Translations under genes and position numbers: made by a program | Shown: positions 53,034 through 62,900 of the stretch, one piece after another | Numbering within the stretch: position 1 is the stretch's first letter | How the letters are laid out: each line of letters starts with the position of its first letter | NCBI GenBank assembly: GCA_038212445.1 | Contig: JBBQUM010000007.1 | Coordinates: 173,200 to 237,199, forward strand | Source: TMP-7 sp038212445 | GTDB taxonomy: Bacteria; Acidobacteriota; Terriglobia; Bryobacterales; Bryobacteraceae | DNA length: 64,000 nt | Reading direction: 5' to 3' | The notes under the pieces: generated by a model | Databases searched by the model: none | The model's input: only the letters and a program-made list of their open reading frames with translations | What the model was told of the DNA's origin: nothing

Positions 53034-53428
53034 TTGATCTGATTATCGCAGGTGGAGCCCGGCAGGCGGTAACGATTCCGAGCCACGAGGTCATAGAGCG
53101 ATTCGCCGGCGGGCCGCGCCAGCGGACTGAGCAAGAAAGCAAACACCAGCGCCGTCCACGGCTTCTTCGCTACGACATACCCAGCCACCAGCCACGCCAG
53201 CGGTAAACGCATGGCAATTTGCTGGACTGCGGCAAAGCCTCGATCGTATCCGTCGCCCCGGAGAATGTAGACGGCATGATCAAGATGTTCCTGCGCGATG
53301 CCGGACTGGTCTGCTTCAGGGCCGTGATTTGGCACCCAGCGCATCGTGCCGAGCCAGTCGAGCGCTTCCACGGTCCGCTTGACGCGAGAGCAGACTCCAC
53401 AGTCGGCGTCGTAGAGAATCGTGTCCAT
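53030..53428 (-). CDS. DCC-family (DUF393) thiol-disulfide oxidoreductase-like protein
   Basis: 132 residues. The motif YDADCGVC near the N terminus is the DxxCxxC of DUF393. The rest (LRGDGYDRGFAAVQQIAMRL, VYDLVARNRYRL-like end) matches the family. It is predicted to be thioredoxin-like, cytosolic or membrane-proximal. It follows hpnE by 9 bp. Confidence 0.85.
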   Translation of the reverse strand: MDTILYDADCGVCSRVKRTVEALDWLGTMRWVPNHGPEADQSGIAQEHLDHAVYILRGDGYDRGFAAVQQIAMRLPLAWLVAGYVVAKKPWTALVFAFLLSPLARPAGESLYDLVARNRYRLPGSTCDNQIK

Positions 53429-53437
53429 AGTGGTGGC

Positions 53438-54769
53438 TCAAGCGATATCGGGGAGCAAAAACCGGCGCGCATTTCCGGCCGACTTCGTTACGGCCTCAGC
53501 CGCCAGGTAGCCGCTCCGCACAGCGCCTTCCATGGTCGCCGGCCAACCCGAACGGGTCCAGTCTCCGGCGAGGAATAAGTTGTCGAACTCCGTCCAATTC
53601 GGCGGACGGCGTCCTTCGAGGCCTGGCGAGGCGGAAAATGTCGCTCGAATTTCTTTCACAACATGTGCCTTCTCGAGCTTTGCCACACGCACCTGGGGAA
53701 AGAACTCCGCGAGCTCCTTTAAGGCCAGCGCGATCACGTCAGCCCGGCTCATTTCCGTCAAGCTCCGCGACGCGCTCACCACCAGTTGGAGGTAGCGGCC
53801 GCCGTCCTTGTTGAACATCCACTGAATCGTACGGTCGAGTAAGGTGGCGTGCGGCAGATCGGTGATGCTCCGATCAAACCACAGATGGATGCCGGTGATA
53901 GGGGAATGACTGAAGCAGGTGAGATCGAGCGACAGATCGGGGACGAGGGCGGCCACGCGTTCATAGGGAACCGCGAGCACATAGGCGTCGGCGCGCTGCA
54001 ACCCGGCTTCAGTCTGTATTCCGGCGACGGTGCCGTTGTTGGCAATCACACGCTCCACCGGAGTCTTCAGATGCAGCCTGACGCCTGGCAGCCGCTCCCA
54101 GACGTCGGCGCTGTAGAGCTCGCCTAGAGGCACTGCCGGTATCCCCATCTGGTAGCTGTCGCTGCGGGCGAGGAAGCCCAGCCAGAAGACCTGGAAACCG
54201 TGGACGGCGGCCATCCGGTCGAGTTCTTCATTGATGGCGCTCACCAATACCTGCCGCCAGAAACGCTCGATGGCGGCGGGCGTCTGCCGCTTCTCCTTCA
54301 GCCAGTCGAGCATGGTGATACGGTCGAGATCATCGCGGCTTCGATATTCCCTGCGCAAGGCGAGCAGCGCGCGAGCGAGCGAGATTTTGTCGGCCAGCGA
54401 GAGACACTTCATGGCGGCAAAGGCCTCGGTGAAGTGTAAGGGCGCCGGGAGAATGCCAGACCGGAGAATGCTGGTGCGGCCGCCCGGTTCAATGAAGTAG
54501 AACTTCTTGTGAAAACGGACGCGATCGGCTACCTTCAGCCGCTCATAGAAGTCGAGCAGGTTGACGCAACAGCGCAGCAGGATGTGCTGGCAGTTGTCGA
54601 TGATTTCCGCTGGCTCGCCGCCTGCTGAAACCGGATAGGATGTCGCGCGTCCGCCAAGGAATCCGCGAGACTCATAAACGTCCACGCGGTAACCGGCGCC
54701 GCCGAGCGTCGCGGCAGCAGCCAGACCAGCTAATCCACCACCTATGACGATTACATCGCGCATGGACAC
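53438..54769 (-). CDS. hpnE: Hydroxysqualene dehydroxylase-type FAD oxidoreductase
   Basis: 443 residues (or 441 from the second Met). FAD-binding GGGLAGLAAAATLGGAGY with the acidic VDVYESR, DNCQHILLRCC, and the C-terminal FLAGDWTRSGWPATMEGAVRSG identify the squalene-associated (HpnE) amine-oxidase family. HpnE reduces hydroxysqualene to squalene in hopanoid synthesis. HpnC and HpnD are not in this window. Confidence 0.85.
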   Translation of the reverse strand: MSMRDVIVIGGGLAGLAAAATLGGAGYRVDVYESRGFLGGRATSYPVSAGGEPAEIIDNCQHILLRCCVNLLDFYERLKVADRVRFHKKFYFIEPGGRTSILRSGILPAPLHFTEAFAAMKCLSLADKISLARALLALRREYRSRDDLDRITMLDWLKEKRQTPAAIERFWRQVLVSAINEELDRMAAVHGFQVFWLGFLARSDSYQMGIPAVPLGELYSADVWERLPGVRLHLKTPVERVIANNGTVAGIQTEAGLQRADAYVLAVPYERVAALVPDLSLDLTCFSHSPITGIHLWFDRSITDLPHATLLDRTIQWMFNKDGGRYLQLVVSASRSLTEMSRADVIALALKELAEFFPQVRVAKLEKAHVVKEIRATFSASPGLEGRRPPNWTEFDNLFLAGDWTRSGWPATMEGAVRSGYLAAEAVTKSAGNARRFLLPDIA

Positions 54770-54876
54770 GGGACACGGGCACGACGGCCCCCGCCCCCAT
54801 CGCCGTTGTTGAGTATCGTGATCGCGAGGAGCAATACGACAACGAGAAACATGATATCGGAGAGGTTAAAATCCAT
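54751..54876 (-). CDS. Small single-helix membrane protein
   Basis: A 41-residue frame from ATG 54876 to TAA 54751: MDFNLSDIMFLVVVLLLAIT, then a Gly/Arg/Pro tail. One strong transmembrane helix, and its 3' end overlaps the hpnE start by 19 bp. The composition is that of a real short membrane protein, but I do not recognise a family. Confidence 0.4.
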   Translation of the reverse strand: MDFNLSDIMFLVVVLLLAITILNNGDGGGGRRARVPCPCAM

Positions 54877-54936
54877 CGGAGTTACTTCAGTATCCAGAAA
54901 AGATCCGCACCCGGCAATGCCTGAAATGCCCAGTAC

Positions 54937-55278
54937 TCACTTCCAATAACCGTCCAACCAGCCTAGAACTCCGGCTGAAATTCCGGCCGTTACCGGAAAA
55001 ACCAGGAGCGCCAGAATGAACCGGAAACGCCAATCCCAGCGGGAAGGCCACCAACTTAGCAGGGCTTGCGGAGTCAGTATTAAGAATAACACCAGAGCGT
55101 AAGCGGACGCGCCGTGGGCGCAAAACGGGCAGTGCTTGCCGGTGGCATGATGAACGTTGCAGTGCTGGTCCATCGCGGCCCATAATGACTGGCATCCGCA
55201 ACGGAAGACCCAGTTGCAGAAGTTCAGGAAGAACACACAGGTGGTGCCGCCTGCCGCTGCGAACCGAAGCCAATTCAC
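54937..55278 (-). CDS. Small integral membrane protein coupled to trpEG
   Basis: 113 residues from GTG 55278, which overlaps the trpEG stop as GTGA. About three helices (FAAAGGTTCVFFLNFCNW, ASAYALVLFLILTPQALL, FILALLVFPVTAGISAG) and Cys/His-rich loops (CGCQSLW, CNVHHATGKHCPFCAHG) that could bind a metal or haem. The family is not recognised. Coupling to the anthranilate synthase may be only positional. Confidence 0.7.
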   Translation of the reverse strand: MNWLRFAAAGGTTCVFFLNFCNWVFRCGCQSLWAAMDQHCNVHHATGKHCPFCAHGASAYALVLFLILTPQALLSWWPSRWDWRFRFILALLVFPVTAGISAGVLGWLDGYWK

Positions 55279-57425
55279 ACGGTCATCGCCCGGCGTCCGA
55301 GGATCCGCACGGCGTTCTCCACCAGCCTGAGTCCGCACTGGCCTTCCATGGAGAGCATTGATTCCGGGTGGAATTGAACGGCTTCGATTGGTAATTCGCG
55401 GTGCCGGACGCCCATAATCACGCCGTCGTCACTCTCCGCCGTAATTTCGAGGCAGGCGGGGAGGCTCTCGCGGCGCGCGAACAGCGAATGATAGCGCCCC
55501 ACTTTGAATGCGTCCGGCAGTCCTTCAAAGACCCCGAGATTCCGGTGGTGGATGATAGAGGGTTTGCCGTGCATGGGGTAGTCGAGCACGCCCAATTCAC
55601 CGCCAAATGCCTCGACAATCCCCTGCAAGCCCAGGCACACTCCAAATACCGGCACACCCAGCGACGCCGCGTGACGCACCAAGGCGGGCACGCCGAAGTC
55701 GGCCGGACGCCCGGGTCCAGGAGACACCAGGATCATCGATGGCGCCACCTTGCCGATCAATTCCAGTGGAAAGCCTGAGCGGTAGGTGACCACCTCAGCG
55801 CCGGTCTGGCGCGCGTAATTGGCCAGCGTATGGATAAAGCAGTCGTCATTGTCGACGAGCATCAGCTTTACGCCGTGTCCAAGCGACTCGCTCTTAGACG
55901 CGGCAACAGGATCGGCGGAGGGCAGCCGCAAGGCACGGAAGAATCCCGTGGCCTTCAGCCGGCACTCGTCGTTCTCCGAAGCCGGATCGGAATCGTAGAG
56001 GAGCGTCGCGCCGGCCGGATAGCGTGCGATGCCGTCTTTCAGGTGAGTGGTCCGGATCAGAATGCCGGTGTTGATATCGCCATTCAGCGACAGCATGCCC
56101 ACCGCTCCGCCGTACCATCCGCGGGCGTCCTTCTCCAGATTCTCGATGGCCTGAGCGGCTGCCTTCTTGGGCGCGCCCATGATGGTGACCGCCCACATGT
56201 GCGTGAGGAAGGCGTCGAGTCCATCGAAGCCGGGCGCGAGCGTCCCTTCGACGTGATCCACGGTGTGGAAGAGGCCGGCATAGCGCTCAATGAGGCGGCG
56301 TCCGATGACTTTCACCGACCCCGGAACGCAGACGCGCGACTTGTCGTTGCGGTCGACATCGCTGCACATCGTGAGTTCGGATTCTTCCTTGCTCGAGTTC
56401 AGTAGCTCGCGAATCGCTGTAGCGTCGAGCATGGGATCGCCGCTACGGCGCGCAGTGCCGGAGATCGGGCACGTGTCCACCCGGCGGCCCTCAACTCTGA
56501 CAAACATCTCCGGCGAGGCGCCCACCAGTTGCTCGCGGCCTAACTGCAGCAGGAATTCGTACGGACTCGGACTTGCGTGCTGGATGCGCCGGAACAGCGC
56601 GGCTGGACTGTCTGAGAAGGGCGCCGAGAAGGTTTGCCGCAGCACGACCTCGTAGTAGTCGCCTTGGCGCATACCTTCACGAACAGCCTCGACGCCGGCC
56701 ATGTACTCTTCCGGTGTGTGATCGGAGACGATATCGCCGGCAGCGCCCGTTTTCGGCTTGGGCAGTTTCTCGTTGTCGCGGGGCAGTCCCCGGGTGGTCA
56801 GTTCACCGAGGGTGAATTCATATTGGAATCGCTCGATCTGTTCCTTCTTGCGATCCATGAAGCAGATGTCGTCGCAGAGAAACAGGTGAAGGTCCTTGTG
56901 GCCATCGCGGGGCAGTTTTAATTCGACCGGATCGAACTGAAACAGCAGGTCGTACCCGAAAGCGCCAACGAGCGCCAAGCGAGAGTCCTGGTCGCTGCCG
57001 AATTCCTCAATGAGCGCGCGAAGAATCGAGAAGACAGAAGGCTGTTTGCTGCGCTCCTCCTCGGGAAATAGCGCGGGCAGCGGGATCAATGTGCCCTTGA
57101 GCAGGTCGCCTTCGAGTTCGAAGTGCTGCCAGTGCGGGTGATGAGCGAGCACTGTGTGGAGCATCCGCACGATGACCGCGCCCCGGCGGTTCAGAGCTCG
57201 AAATTCCACTCGCCGCCCCCAACTCACAATCTCGAGCGGAGGACAAGCGCTGGCGATGTCCCAGCGTGAGTATCTCTCAGGATATTCGTAGCCCGAGGAG
57301 AGATAGATGCCGCGCTGGCGATCGAGTTTATGCAGCAGTTGTTCGAGACCCTTTTCAAAGGGCAGGCGCGAAATTCTCCGGGTTACTTCAATGCCGCTGC
57401 GACTGGAGTACTGAAGTTGGGGCAT
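55275..57425 (-). CDS. trpEG: Anthranilate synthase, fused components I and II (TrpEG)
   Basis: 716 residues. Residues 1-510 are the chorismate-binding component (ISGTARRSGDP, SELTMCSDVDRNDKSRVC, GAPKKAAAQAIENLE). Residues 525-716 are the glutamine amidotransferase with nucleophile Cys in GVCLGLQG and the His/Glu of VQFHPESM. The order and the short linker match the fused 'clade 3' anthranilate synthases. It converts chorismate and glutamine to anthranilate for tryptophan. Confidence 0.9.
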   Translation of the reverse strand: MPQLQYSSRSGIEVTRRISRLPFEKGLEQLLHKLDRQRGIYLSSGYEYPERYSRWDIASACPPLEIVSWGRRVEFRALNRRGAVIVRMLHTVLAHHPHWQHFELEGDLLKGTLIPLPALFPEEERSKQPSVFSILRALIEEFGSDQDSRLALVGAFGYDLLFQFDPVELKLPRDGHKDLHLFLCDDICFMDRKKEQIERFQYEFTLGELTTRGLPRDNEKLPKPKTGAAGDIVSDHTPEEYMAGVEAVREGMRQGDYYEVVLRQTFSAPFSDSPAALFRRIQHASPSPYEFLLQLGREQLVGASPEMFVRVEGRRVDTCPISGTARRSGDPMLDATAIRELLNSSKEESELTMCSDVDRNDKSRVCVPGSVKVIGRRLIERYAGLFHTVDHVEGTLAPGFDGLDAFLTHMWAVTIMGAPKKAAAQAIENLEKDARGWYGGAVGMLSLNGDINTGILIRTTHLKDGIARYPAGATLLYDSDPASENDECRLKATGFFRALRLPSADPVAASKSESLGHGVKLMLVDNDDCFIHTLANYARQTGAEVVTYRSGFPLELIGKVAPSMILVSPGPGRPADFGVPALVRHAASLGVPVFGVCLGLQGIVEAFGGELGVLDYPMHGKPSIIHHRNLGVFEGLPDAFKVGRYHSLFARRESLPACLEITAESDDGVIMGVRHRELPIEAVQFHPESMLSMEGQCGLRLVENAVRILGRRAMTV

Positions 57426-57488
57426 GGCTGAAGGGAACCACTAAACAGAGGTGTAGTTTGAGAATAACACGCGAGATATACTGTCACC

Positions 57489-58358
57489 GTGGAACGCAGA
57501 GCCTTCATTCAAGCAGGCGCCGCCGCCTTGGCCGCAGCCCAGATTTCACAGGCCCAGAAGCCTGCCATCACATCCTCGGTGATGCTGTGGACGCTTAAGG
57601 GCTCGTTTGAGCAGAAACTGGAGGCCGCTTCGGCCGCGGGCATACAGTCCACTGAACTGGTGGGCGAGCACGTGAAGTGGAGCGATGCCGACGCTGAGCG
57701 TATGAAGAAGCTCGCGCAATCGCTGCATGTGAAGATGGACACCATCATCGGGCAGCCCGACTGGGGCCGGCGGCCGGTGTCGATGGTGAAGCCCGAGGAT
57801 CGGGACGGTTTTCTTGCGGACGTAGCGCAGTCCATTACGTGGGCTCAGAAGCTCGAGATACCCCAGATCATCCTGATGAGCGGCAACGAGGTGGCGGGGA
57901 AGTCACGGCAGGAGCATTACGCCTGCTTGCTTGAGGGTGCCAGGCGTGCGGCCGACCTGGCGGCCAAGGCGGACGTGAAACTGATCATCGAGCCGCTGAA
58001 CAATAAGGTGGACCACAAGGGCTACTACCTGGCGACATGCGTCGAGGGTCTCAAGCTGGTGAAGGAAGTGGATAATCCGCACTTTCGCCTGTTGTTCGAC
58101 ATTTATCATGAGCAGGTTCAGCTAGGCAATGTCACGCGGACGCTGGTGGAGGCGGCCCCCTATGTCGCGGTTTATCACATCGCAGATAATCCGGGACGCA
58201 ATGACCCGGGGACCGGCGAGATGAATTACTCCAATATCTACAAGGCGATACGGAAATCGGGCTACAGCGGGTATGTCTGTATGGAATATCTGCCGGTAAC
58301 CGATCAGGTGGCCAGCCTGACGCGATCGGTGAAAGACATGTGGTCAGTTCTCGCCTAG
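57489..58358 (+). CDS. Exported TIM-barrel isomerase (hydroxypyruvate isomerase-like)
   Basis: 289 residues starting GTG 57489. N-terminal MERRAFIQAGAAALAAAQ has a Tat-like twin Arg. The barrel shows STELVGEHVKW, IILMSGNEV, LIIEPLNNKVDHKGYYL, FDIYHEQVQLG, VYHIADNPGRNDPG and VCMEYLPV, the metal-site pattern of hydroxypyruvate isomerase and ketose 3-epimerase relatives. Tat-exported members are frequent in Acidobacteriota. Substrate unknown. Confidence 0.82.
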   Translation: MERRAFIQAGAAALAAAQISQAQKPAITSSVMLWTLKGSFEQKLEAASAAGIQSTELVGEHVKWSDADAERMKKLAQSLHVKMDTIIGQPDWGRRPVSMVKPEDRDGFLADVAQSITWAQKLEIPQIILMSGNEVAGKSRQEHYACLLEGARRAADLAAKADVKLIIEPLNNKVDHKGYYLATCVEGLKLVKEVDNPHFRLLFDIYHEQVQLGNVTRTLVEAAPYVAVYHIADNPGRNDPGTGEMNYSNIYKAIRKSGYSGYVCMEYLPVTDQVASLTRSVKDMWSVLA

Positions 58359-58396
58359 ACTAAATGCGGCGCAGAAGCGTCTTATACTCAGTACCT

Positions 58397-59281
58397 ATGC
58401 GGATTCTAATCGGCTTTGCACTCTGTGCGCACCTCGTCTTATCGCAGGAATCCGCTCCGCCGTTGGAGCGGGTGTCGTCGGACAAGGCGCCTCCCGAGCT
58501 GGACAAGGCCCTGAGAGCGCGGGTATCGCAGTTTTACCAGGCGCATGTCGACGCCAAATACCGTCTGGCGGATCTGGTGGTTTCCGAGGACAGCAAGGAT
58601 CTGTTCTTCGCCGCCCCGAAACCAAAGTACGACGGCTTCGAGATCGTTCGCATCAACTACTGGCCGGACTTCAGCAAGGCGGAAGCCGTAGTGGCCACGA
58701 AGGGTAGCTGGTACATCCGCGGGCAGAAAATGCCCGTCACCATGCCTCTTACGAGCAATTGGAAGGTGGTGGACGGTCAGTGGTTCTGGTATGTGGTCCC
58801 GGTGAAGGAATATGCGACGCCTTTCGGACCGATGCACAGAGACAATGCGGACTCGCCCGCTGCGCCTGCCACTGCCGTGGCTGCAATACCGGGAGATCCA
58901 CGAGTACTCGCGGAACAGATCTTGTCGTCAGTCAAGGTTGACCTGAATGAAGTGATGTTGAGCAGTTACGAGCCGGCGACCGCCCAGGTACATGTAAGCA
59001 ATGGGATGCAGGGGAATATCACGCTGCGGGCGGATATTGACGGAGCTTTTCCTGGTCTGTCCCTGGAATTCGACCAGACGACCATCGCGGCAGGAAAGGC
59101 CGCTACTCTAACGATCAAATGCGATCCAAAGGATAAGGCGGCGAAACCGACCCTCACCGCCCGAATCTACGTTGACCCGACGAACCAGATCATTCCTGTG
59201 AAGCTGATGTTCGCGATTCCGCCTGAGATCGAGAAGATGATTCCAAAGGAAGCTCGTCCGAACCGCACCAAGCTGCCGTAA
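58397..59281 (+). CDS. Secreted protein of unknown function
   Basis: 294 residues from ATG 58397, which gives a clean signal peptide (RILIGFALCAHLVLS). The N-terminal 130 residues look like a compact alpha-beta domain (ALRARVSQFYQAHVDAKYR, ADLVVSEDSKDLFFAAPKP, YDGFEIVRINYWPDF). The C-terminal half is beta-rich and Ig-like (TAQVHVSNGMQGNITLRA to IPVKLMFAIPPE), like a DUF1573-type domain. Function unknown. Confidence 0.75.
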   Translation: MRILIGFALCAHLVLSQESAPPLERVSSDKAPPELDKALRARVSQFYQAHVDAKYRLADLVVSEDSKDLFFAAPKPKYDGFEIVRINYWPDFSKAEAVVATKGSWYIRGQKMPVTMPLTSNWKVVDGQWFWYVVPVKEYATPFGPMHRDNADSPAAPATAVAAIPGDPRVLAEQILSSVKVDLNEVMLSSYEPATAQVHVSNGMQGNITLRADIDGAFPGLSLEFDQTTIAAGKAATLTIKCDPKDKAAKPTLTARIYVDPTNQIIPVKLMFAIPPEIEKMIPKEARPNRTKLP

Positions 59282-59328
59282 GCGTATTTGGCCTATGAGG
59301 TGCATTCCTTGCTGGTGGAGGCAAGTGA

Positions 59329-59901
59329 ATGATCACATCCCTGAGCAGTCAGATAGCGCCCGCTGCGTCTCATGCAGTAGCGTCTCGCCGCATCCGACAG
59401 GATGCCAACTCCTTCTCAACACAACTCTCTGCGGGCTTCAGGGCTCAGGCAACAGCAGGAACAAACAGCCGGGCGGGTCGCCTCGCGGCCGCCGTACAGG
59501 CCACTCGCGCAAGTGCCGTCAAGACAGCCGTGGACAAGACTTCGCCAGTTTCAAGGCAAGATAGTGTCACGGCCGCAAAGGCCACGGCCGTCTCTTCCAC
59601 CCCCATCTCTTCCACTCCCGTCTCTTCCACCCCGATCCCTTCCACGCCGAGCACTTTTACGGACACACAGAGTGCGATGCAGGCGCTGAGCCGGGCGCTC
59701 CAGGCTGCCGGGATAGATCCGACGTCCCTCGGCCTAAACGGGCACGACGACACGGTCTCGTTTCCGGGTAGCAACGGCTGGGTTAACCACGAGATTACTT
59801 TACAGGCTGGAAGCCACACTGAGAATTTCTCTGCTGACCTGGTGGCCAGAAACCCTGAAGTTGCCGTAACTGAGATTCAACGGCTGTTAGCCATGGGCTA
59901 G
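59329..59901 (+). CDS. Secreted-looking Ser/Thr-rich protein with short repeats
   Basis: 190 residues without an obvious signal peptide. A Ser/Thr/Pro segment repeats a 5-residue unit SSTP[IV] (residues ~88-110, at 59596-59660). The C-terminal domain (TDTQSAMQALSRALQAAGID, GWVNHEITLQAGSHTENFS) is unlike anything I recognise. It precedes a convergent terminator. Confidence 0.6.
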   Translation: MITSLSSQIAPAASHAVASRRIRQDANSFSTQLSAGFRAQATAGTNSRAGRLAAAVQATRASAVKTAVDKTSPVSRQDSVTAAKATAVSSTPISSTPVSSTPIPSTPSTFTDTQSAMQALSRALQAAGIDPTSLGLNGHDDTVSFPGSNGWVNHEITLQAGSHTENFSADLVARNPEVAVTEIQRLLAMG

Positions 59902-59910
59902 ACATACCCA

Positions 59911-59939
59911 ACAAGAAAAGGCAGGGCCGAAGCCCTGCC
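59911..59939 (-). terminator. Rho-independent terminator with UUCG loop
   Basis: Perfect 8-bp stem GGCAGGGC (59920-59927) with GCCCTGCC (59932-59939). On the minus strand the loop reads TTCG and the stem is followed by TTTTCTTGT, a good terminator 26 bp after the stop of the giant protein gene. It may also act weakly on the plus strand. Confidence 0.8.
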
Positions 59940-59965
59940 CTTAGCGTTTCACTGGAGCGGCCGGT

Positions 59966-62900
59966 TTACGGTTGAATCGGGAGGTATGCAGGATTCCCGA
60001 AGATGGCGTTACCGGCGGTATCGGTCACCGCGAGAGCGAGAGGCTGATACGACGGATCGGTGTTCGGGGGTACCGGACCTGACGGCACTTCAAAAGTGAC
60101 GACATAGAGACCGGTTCCACCTTGCAGGTATTCCGCATTCACGATGCGTGCGCCCGAGTTGGACACGCCAACCAGTAGCGAAGCATCCACTTTCTGTCCG
60201 CCTGTTCCAACTCCGCCCGTATTGGTGCGTGGAGTGGTTGTGCCCAGACCGGTGGCGAAGAGCTTGATTTGCTCACCGCGCGCAGCCGGACTGGCGGGCG
60301 TAACGTAGCTACCGTCTGCGTGCAGCAGGACGGCGTACTTCTTGTTGTTGTAGATGGTCTCGAAGATCCCGGGCTGAACAGCGACAACGCTGACGCCGGT
60401 GACGGTAGTTGATCCGCCGGTAACACGTACCACCACAGTGGCCGTGCCCGCACCCGTTTCACATGGGGTCTGGAAGGCTATGGCGCCATTTGACACCCAG
60501 AAGATGGGAGCCGCGATACCGTTCACCGTCAGATCCGCGCCGCCCAGTTGAGTGGGAAGCGGGCCGATCAGCGTGTTTGCGACGAGCGTACCCGACTGGT
60601 TCGGGACGAGGTTGGGAGCGGAGACGATGGCGATGCCGCAAGGCGTAAGTCCAACGGCGCCGCTGGCGGCGTTTGTAAAGCTGGAGGTATTCACCAATGG
60701 GCCAGGTGTGCGAACGGTCAGGTTGAAGGTGGTGGACAACCCACTCGTCGTCGCCGTGATCACAACCGGTCCAGCACCTGCGCCGGCGGTAACATTGATC
60801 GACGCGCGGCCATTCTGGTCGGTGTTGGACGAGGCGGCGCTGAGAGAAGCGAGGCCGCTGTTGACAGTCCAGTTGACCGCGATACCCGAGACAGTTGCGC
60901 CGGTGGCGTCAGTGACAGTCACGGCCAGCGGGGTTGCGAACGCCTGACCAATGGAAGCGGTCTGCGCGTCCCCGCTGAAGATGCTGATACCGGTGACGGC
61001 AACTGTGCTGGTAAGAGTGAAGGTGTTGCTGACCGCGGAAGCGCCGGTACCAGCAGTTACTTTAACGGTCACGGTTCCGGCGGTGCTGCCGAGGGTGACG
61101 TTGGTCTGACCGGAGCCATTGATGTCGGTAGTGGTGTTGGTGGCCGAAAGCGTTGCCGAACCCTGCGTCACGCTCCAGGCGAGCGGGATATTCTGCAAGG
61201 GATTCTTCGCGGAGTCGGTAACGACAACCCGCAGAGACTGGGGTAAGCGGGTGCCGGGCTTGCCCGACTGTTGGTCGCCGCCGGCGATCGTGATAATGCT
61301 GGGCGGTCCAACAGTGATCTGCAGCAAGACGAGCTTGGTAACGGTGCCGGCGTTGACCACCGCGGTGCCGGTGCCGAGAACGTTCCCGAGAACGACGTCG
61401 CAGACAGCAATGCCGTTGGCATCGGTGACCGGTTGGTTAGCGCATTTGGCCGAAGGAACCTTGGTGGGGTCGGCATTTTCGAATGTCGACAGTGAGACCG
61501 CCACATTCGGGATCGGCGCTCCGAGTTGCGGCAGCGTCGCCGTCACAACCTGGATTTTGATCGCTCCCTTGATGGTAGAGCCGGCGCCACCGGTGATGAT
61601 GCGGCTCGGATTGACGCTGAAGTCCGGCAGGATTAAGTCAATATTCGGAGGCGGAGCCAAACTGCCATTAAACTGCTGGGACAGCAGCGTGGTGACGGTG
61701 AAGTTGACACTGCCAATGCTGGTGCTGGCGGTAATCGTAGCCTGCTGGAAGGATAGTCCGAAGTCGACCTGGACACCCTGATAGGAGGTCTGCGCTCGTC
61801 CGAGGTTATCGGTCAGAACGGTATAGGGGCTACCGGTGAGCAGCGCACCCTTACCCTGAGTGATTGAGAACGTGACCGCGACGTTGGGAGCAGGATTGCC
61901 GTTGGCGTCGGTGACCTGAACGATCAAAGGCGACTGAGTAAAGGGTGAGAACTCAGTGATTACCTGGCCGTTACCGGACAAGATGTTGATAGCGGCCTGC
62001 GTGCCGCCGCCACCACCGCCACCGCCACCGCCGGATCCAGGGACCGTCAGAGTAAACGTTCCGGGAGTGGCGACACCTGGCGATGTAGCGGTAATTGTGA
62101 CTCCGCCCGGAGTGGACGGGACAATCGCATAGGTCTGCGCGTATCCATCCGAATTAGTTGTGGTGCTGACAGGGTTCAGTGTGCCGGTGGCTGCTGAACT
62201 GGAGAAGTCAACACGGCCGCCGAAGACGGGCCGTCCCAGAGAATCCTGGAGGCGCACCACCAGCGGAAGCGAAGTCGCGCCGGGCTGCACGGTTTGAGTG
62301 GCGTTGAAGGCCGCGAGCGTCACGGCGCCGCTTGTCGGGTTGGGCGCCGCGTAGCTGATGATCTGGCCAGCCGCGTTGGGGACGGTGAAGCTGCTGACGA
62401 CGCTGGTGGTTGCAAGATCGACCTTATAAAGGCTATTGATACCGTTCGTCACGGCCAAAACGTAGGCGTTCCGGGCAGGACTGTCATTGGCAACTGCAAT
62501 CCCGGTGATGATATTGGGAAGCAGGTTCTGAAGCGTGCTGGCAATGATATTGATACCGTTGGCGACTGTGATTTCGTAAATCTTGTTGTTCTGGGAGGCG
62601 TAGGCGAAGATGCGATTGTTGCCTGCGACTACCAACTTGTCCAACGCGATCGTCGTGTGCGAGCTATCCTGCGGATCGCTGAAGTTCGGGAAGGCGCCAG
62701 CGAGGGTATGATTGCCGAGGTCAAACAGGAGAACCGAGGAGCCGGTGATCGGTGTGCGGTTGATCGAGAGGGCGTATTTTCCATCCGGGGTGAAAACGGG
62801 TTTGGAAGGATTCGCATTCACCGGAATCTCACCGTTCGAAGTCACAGCGAGGGTGCGCGGATTGATCTCGAAGAGGCGATTGGGCGTGGTGACGTAGAGC

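Noticed and set aside
59593..59660. CRISPR-like short repeats
   Set aside because: The repeats are in frame and encode the SSTP[IV] peptide unit inside a gene; no spacers.
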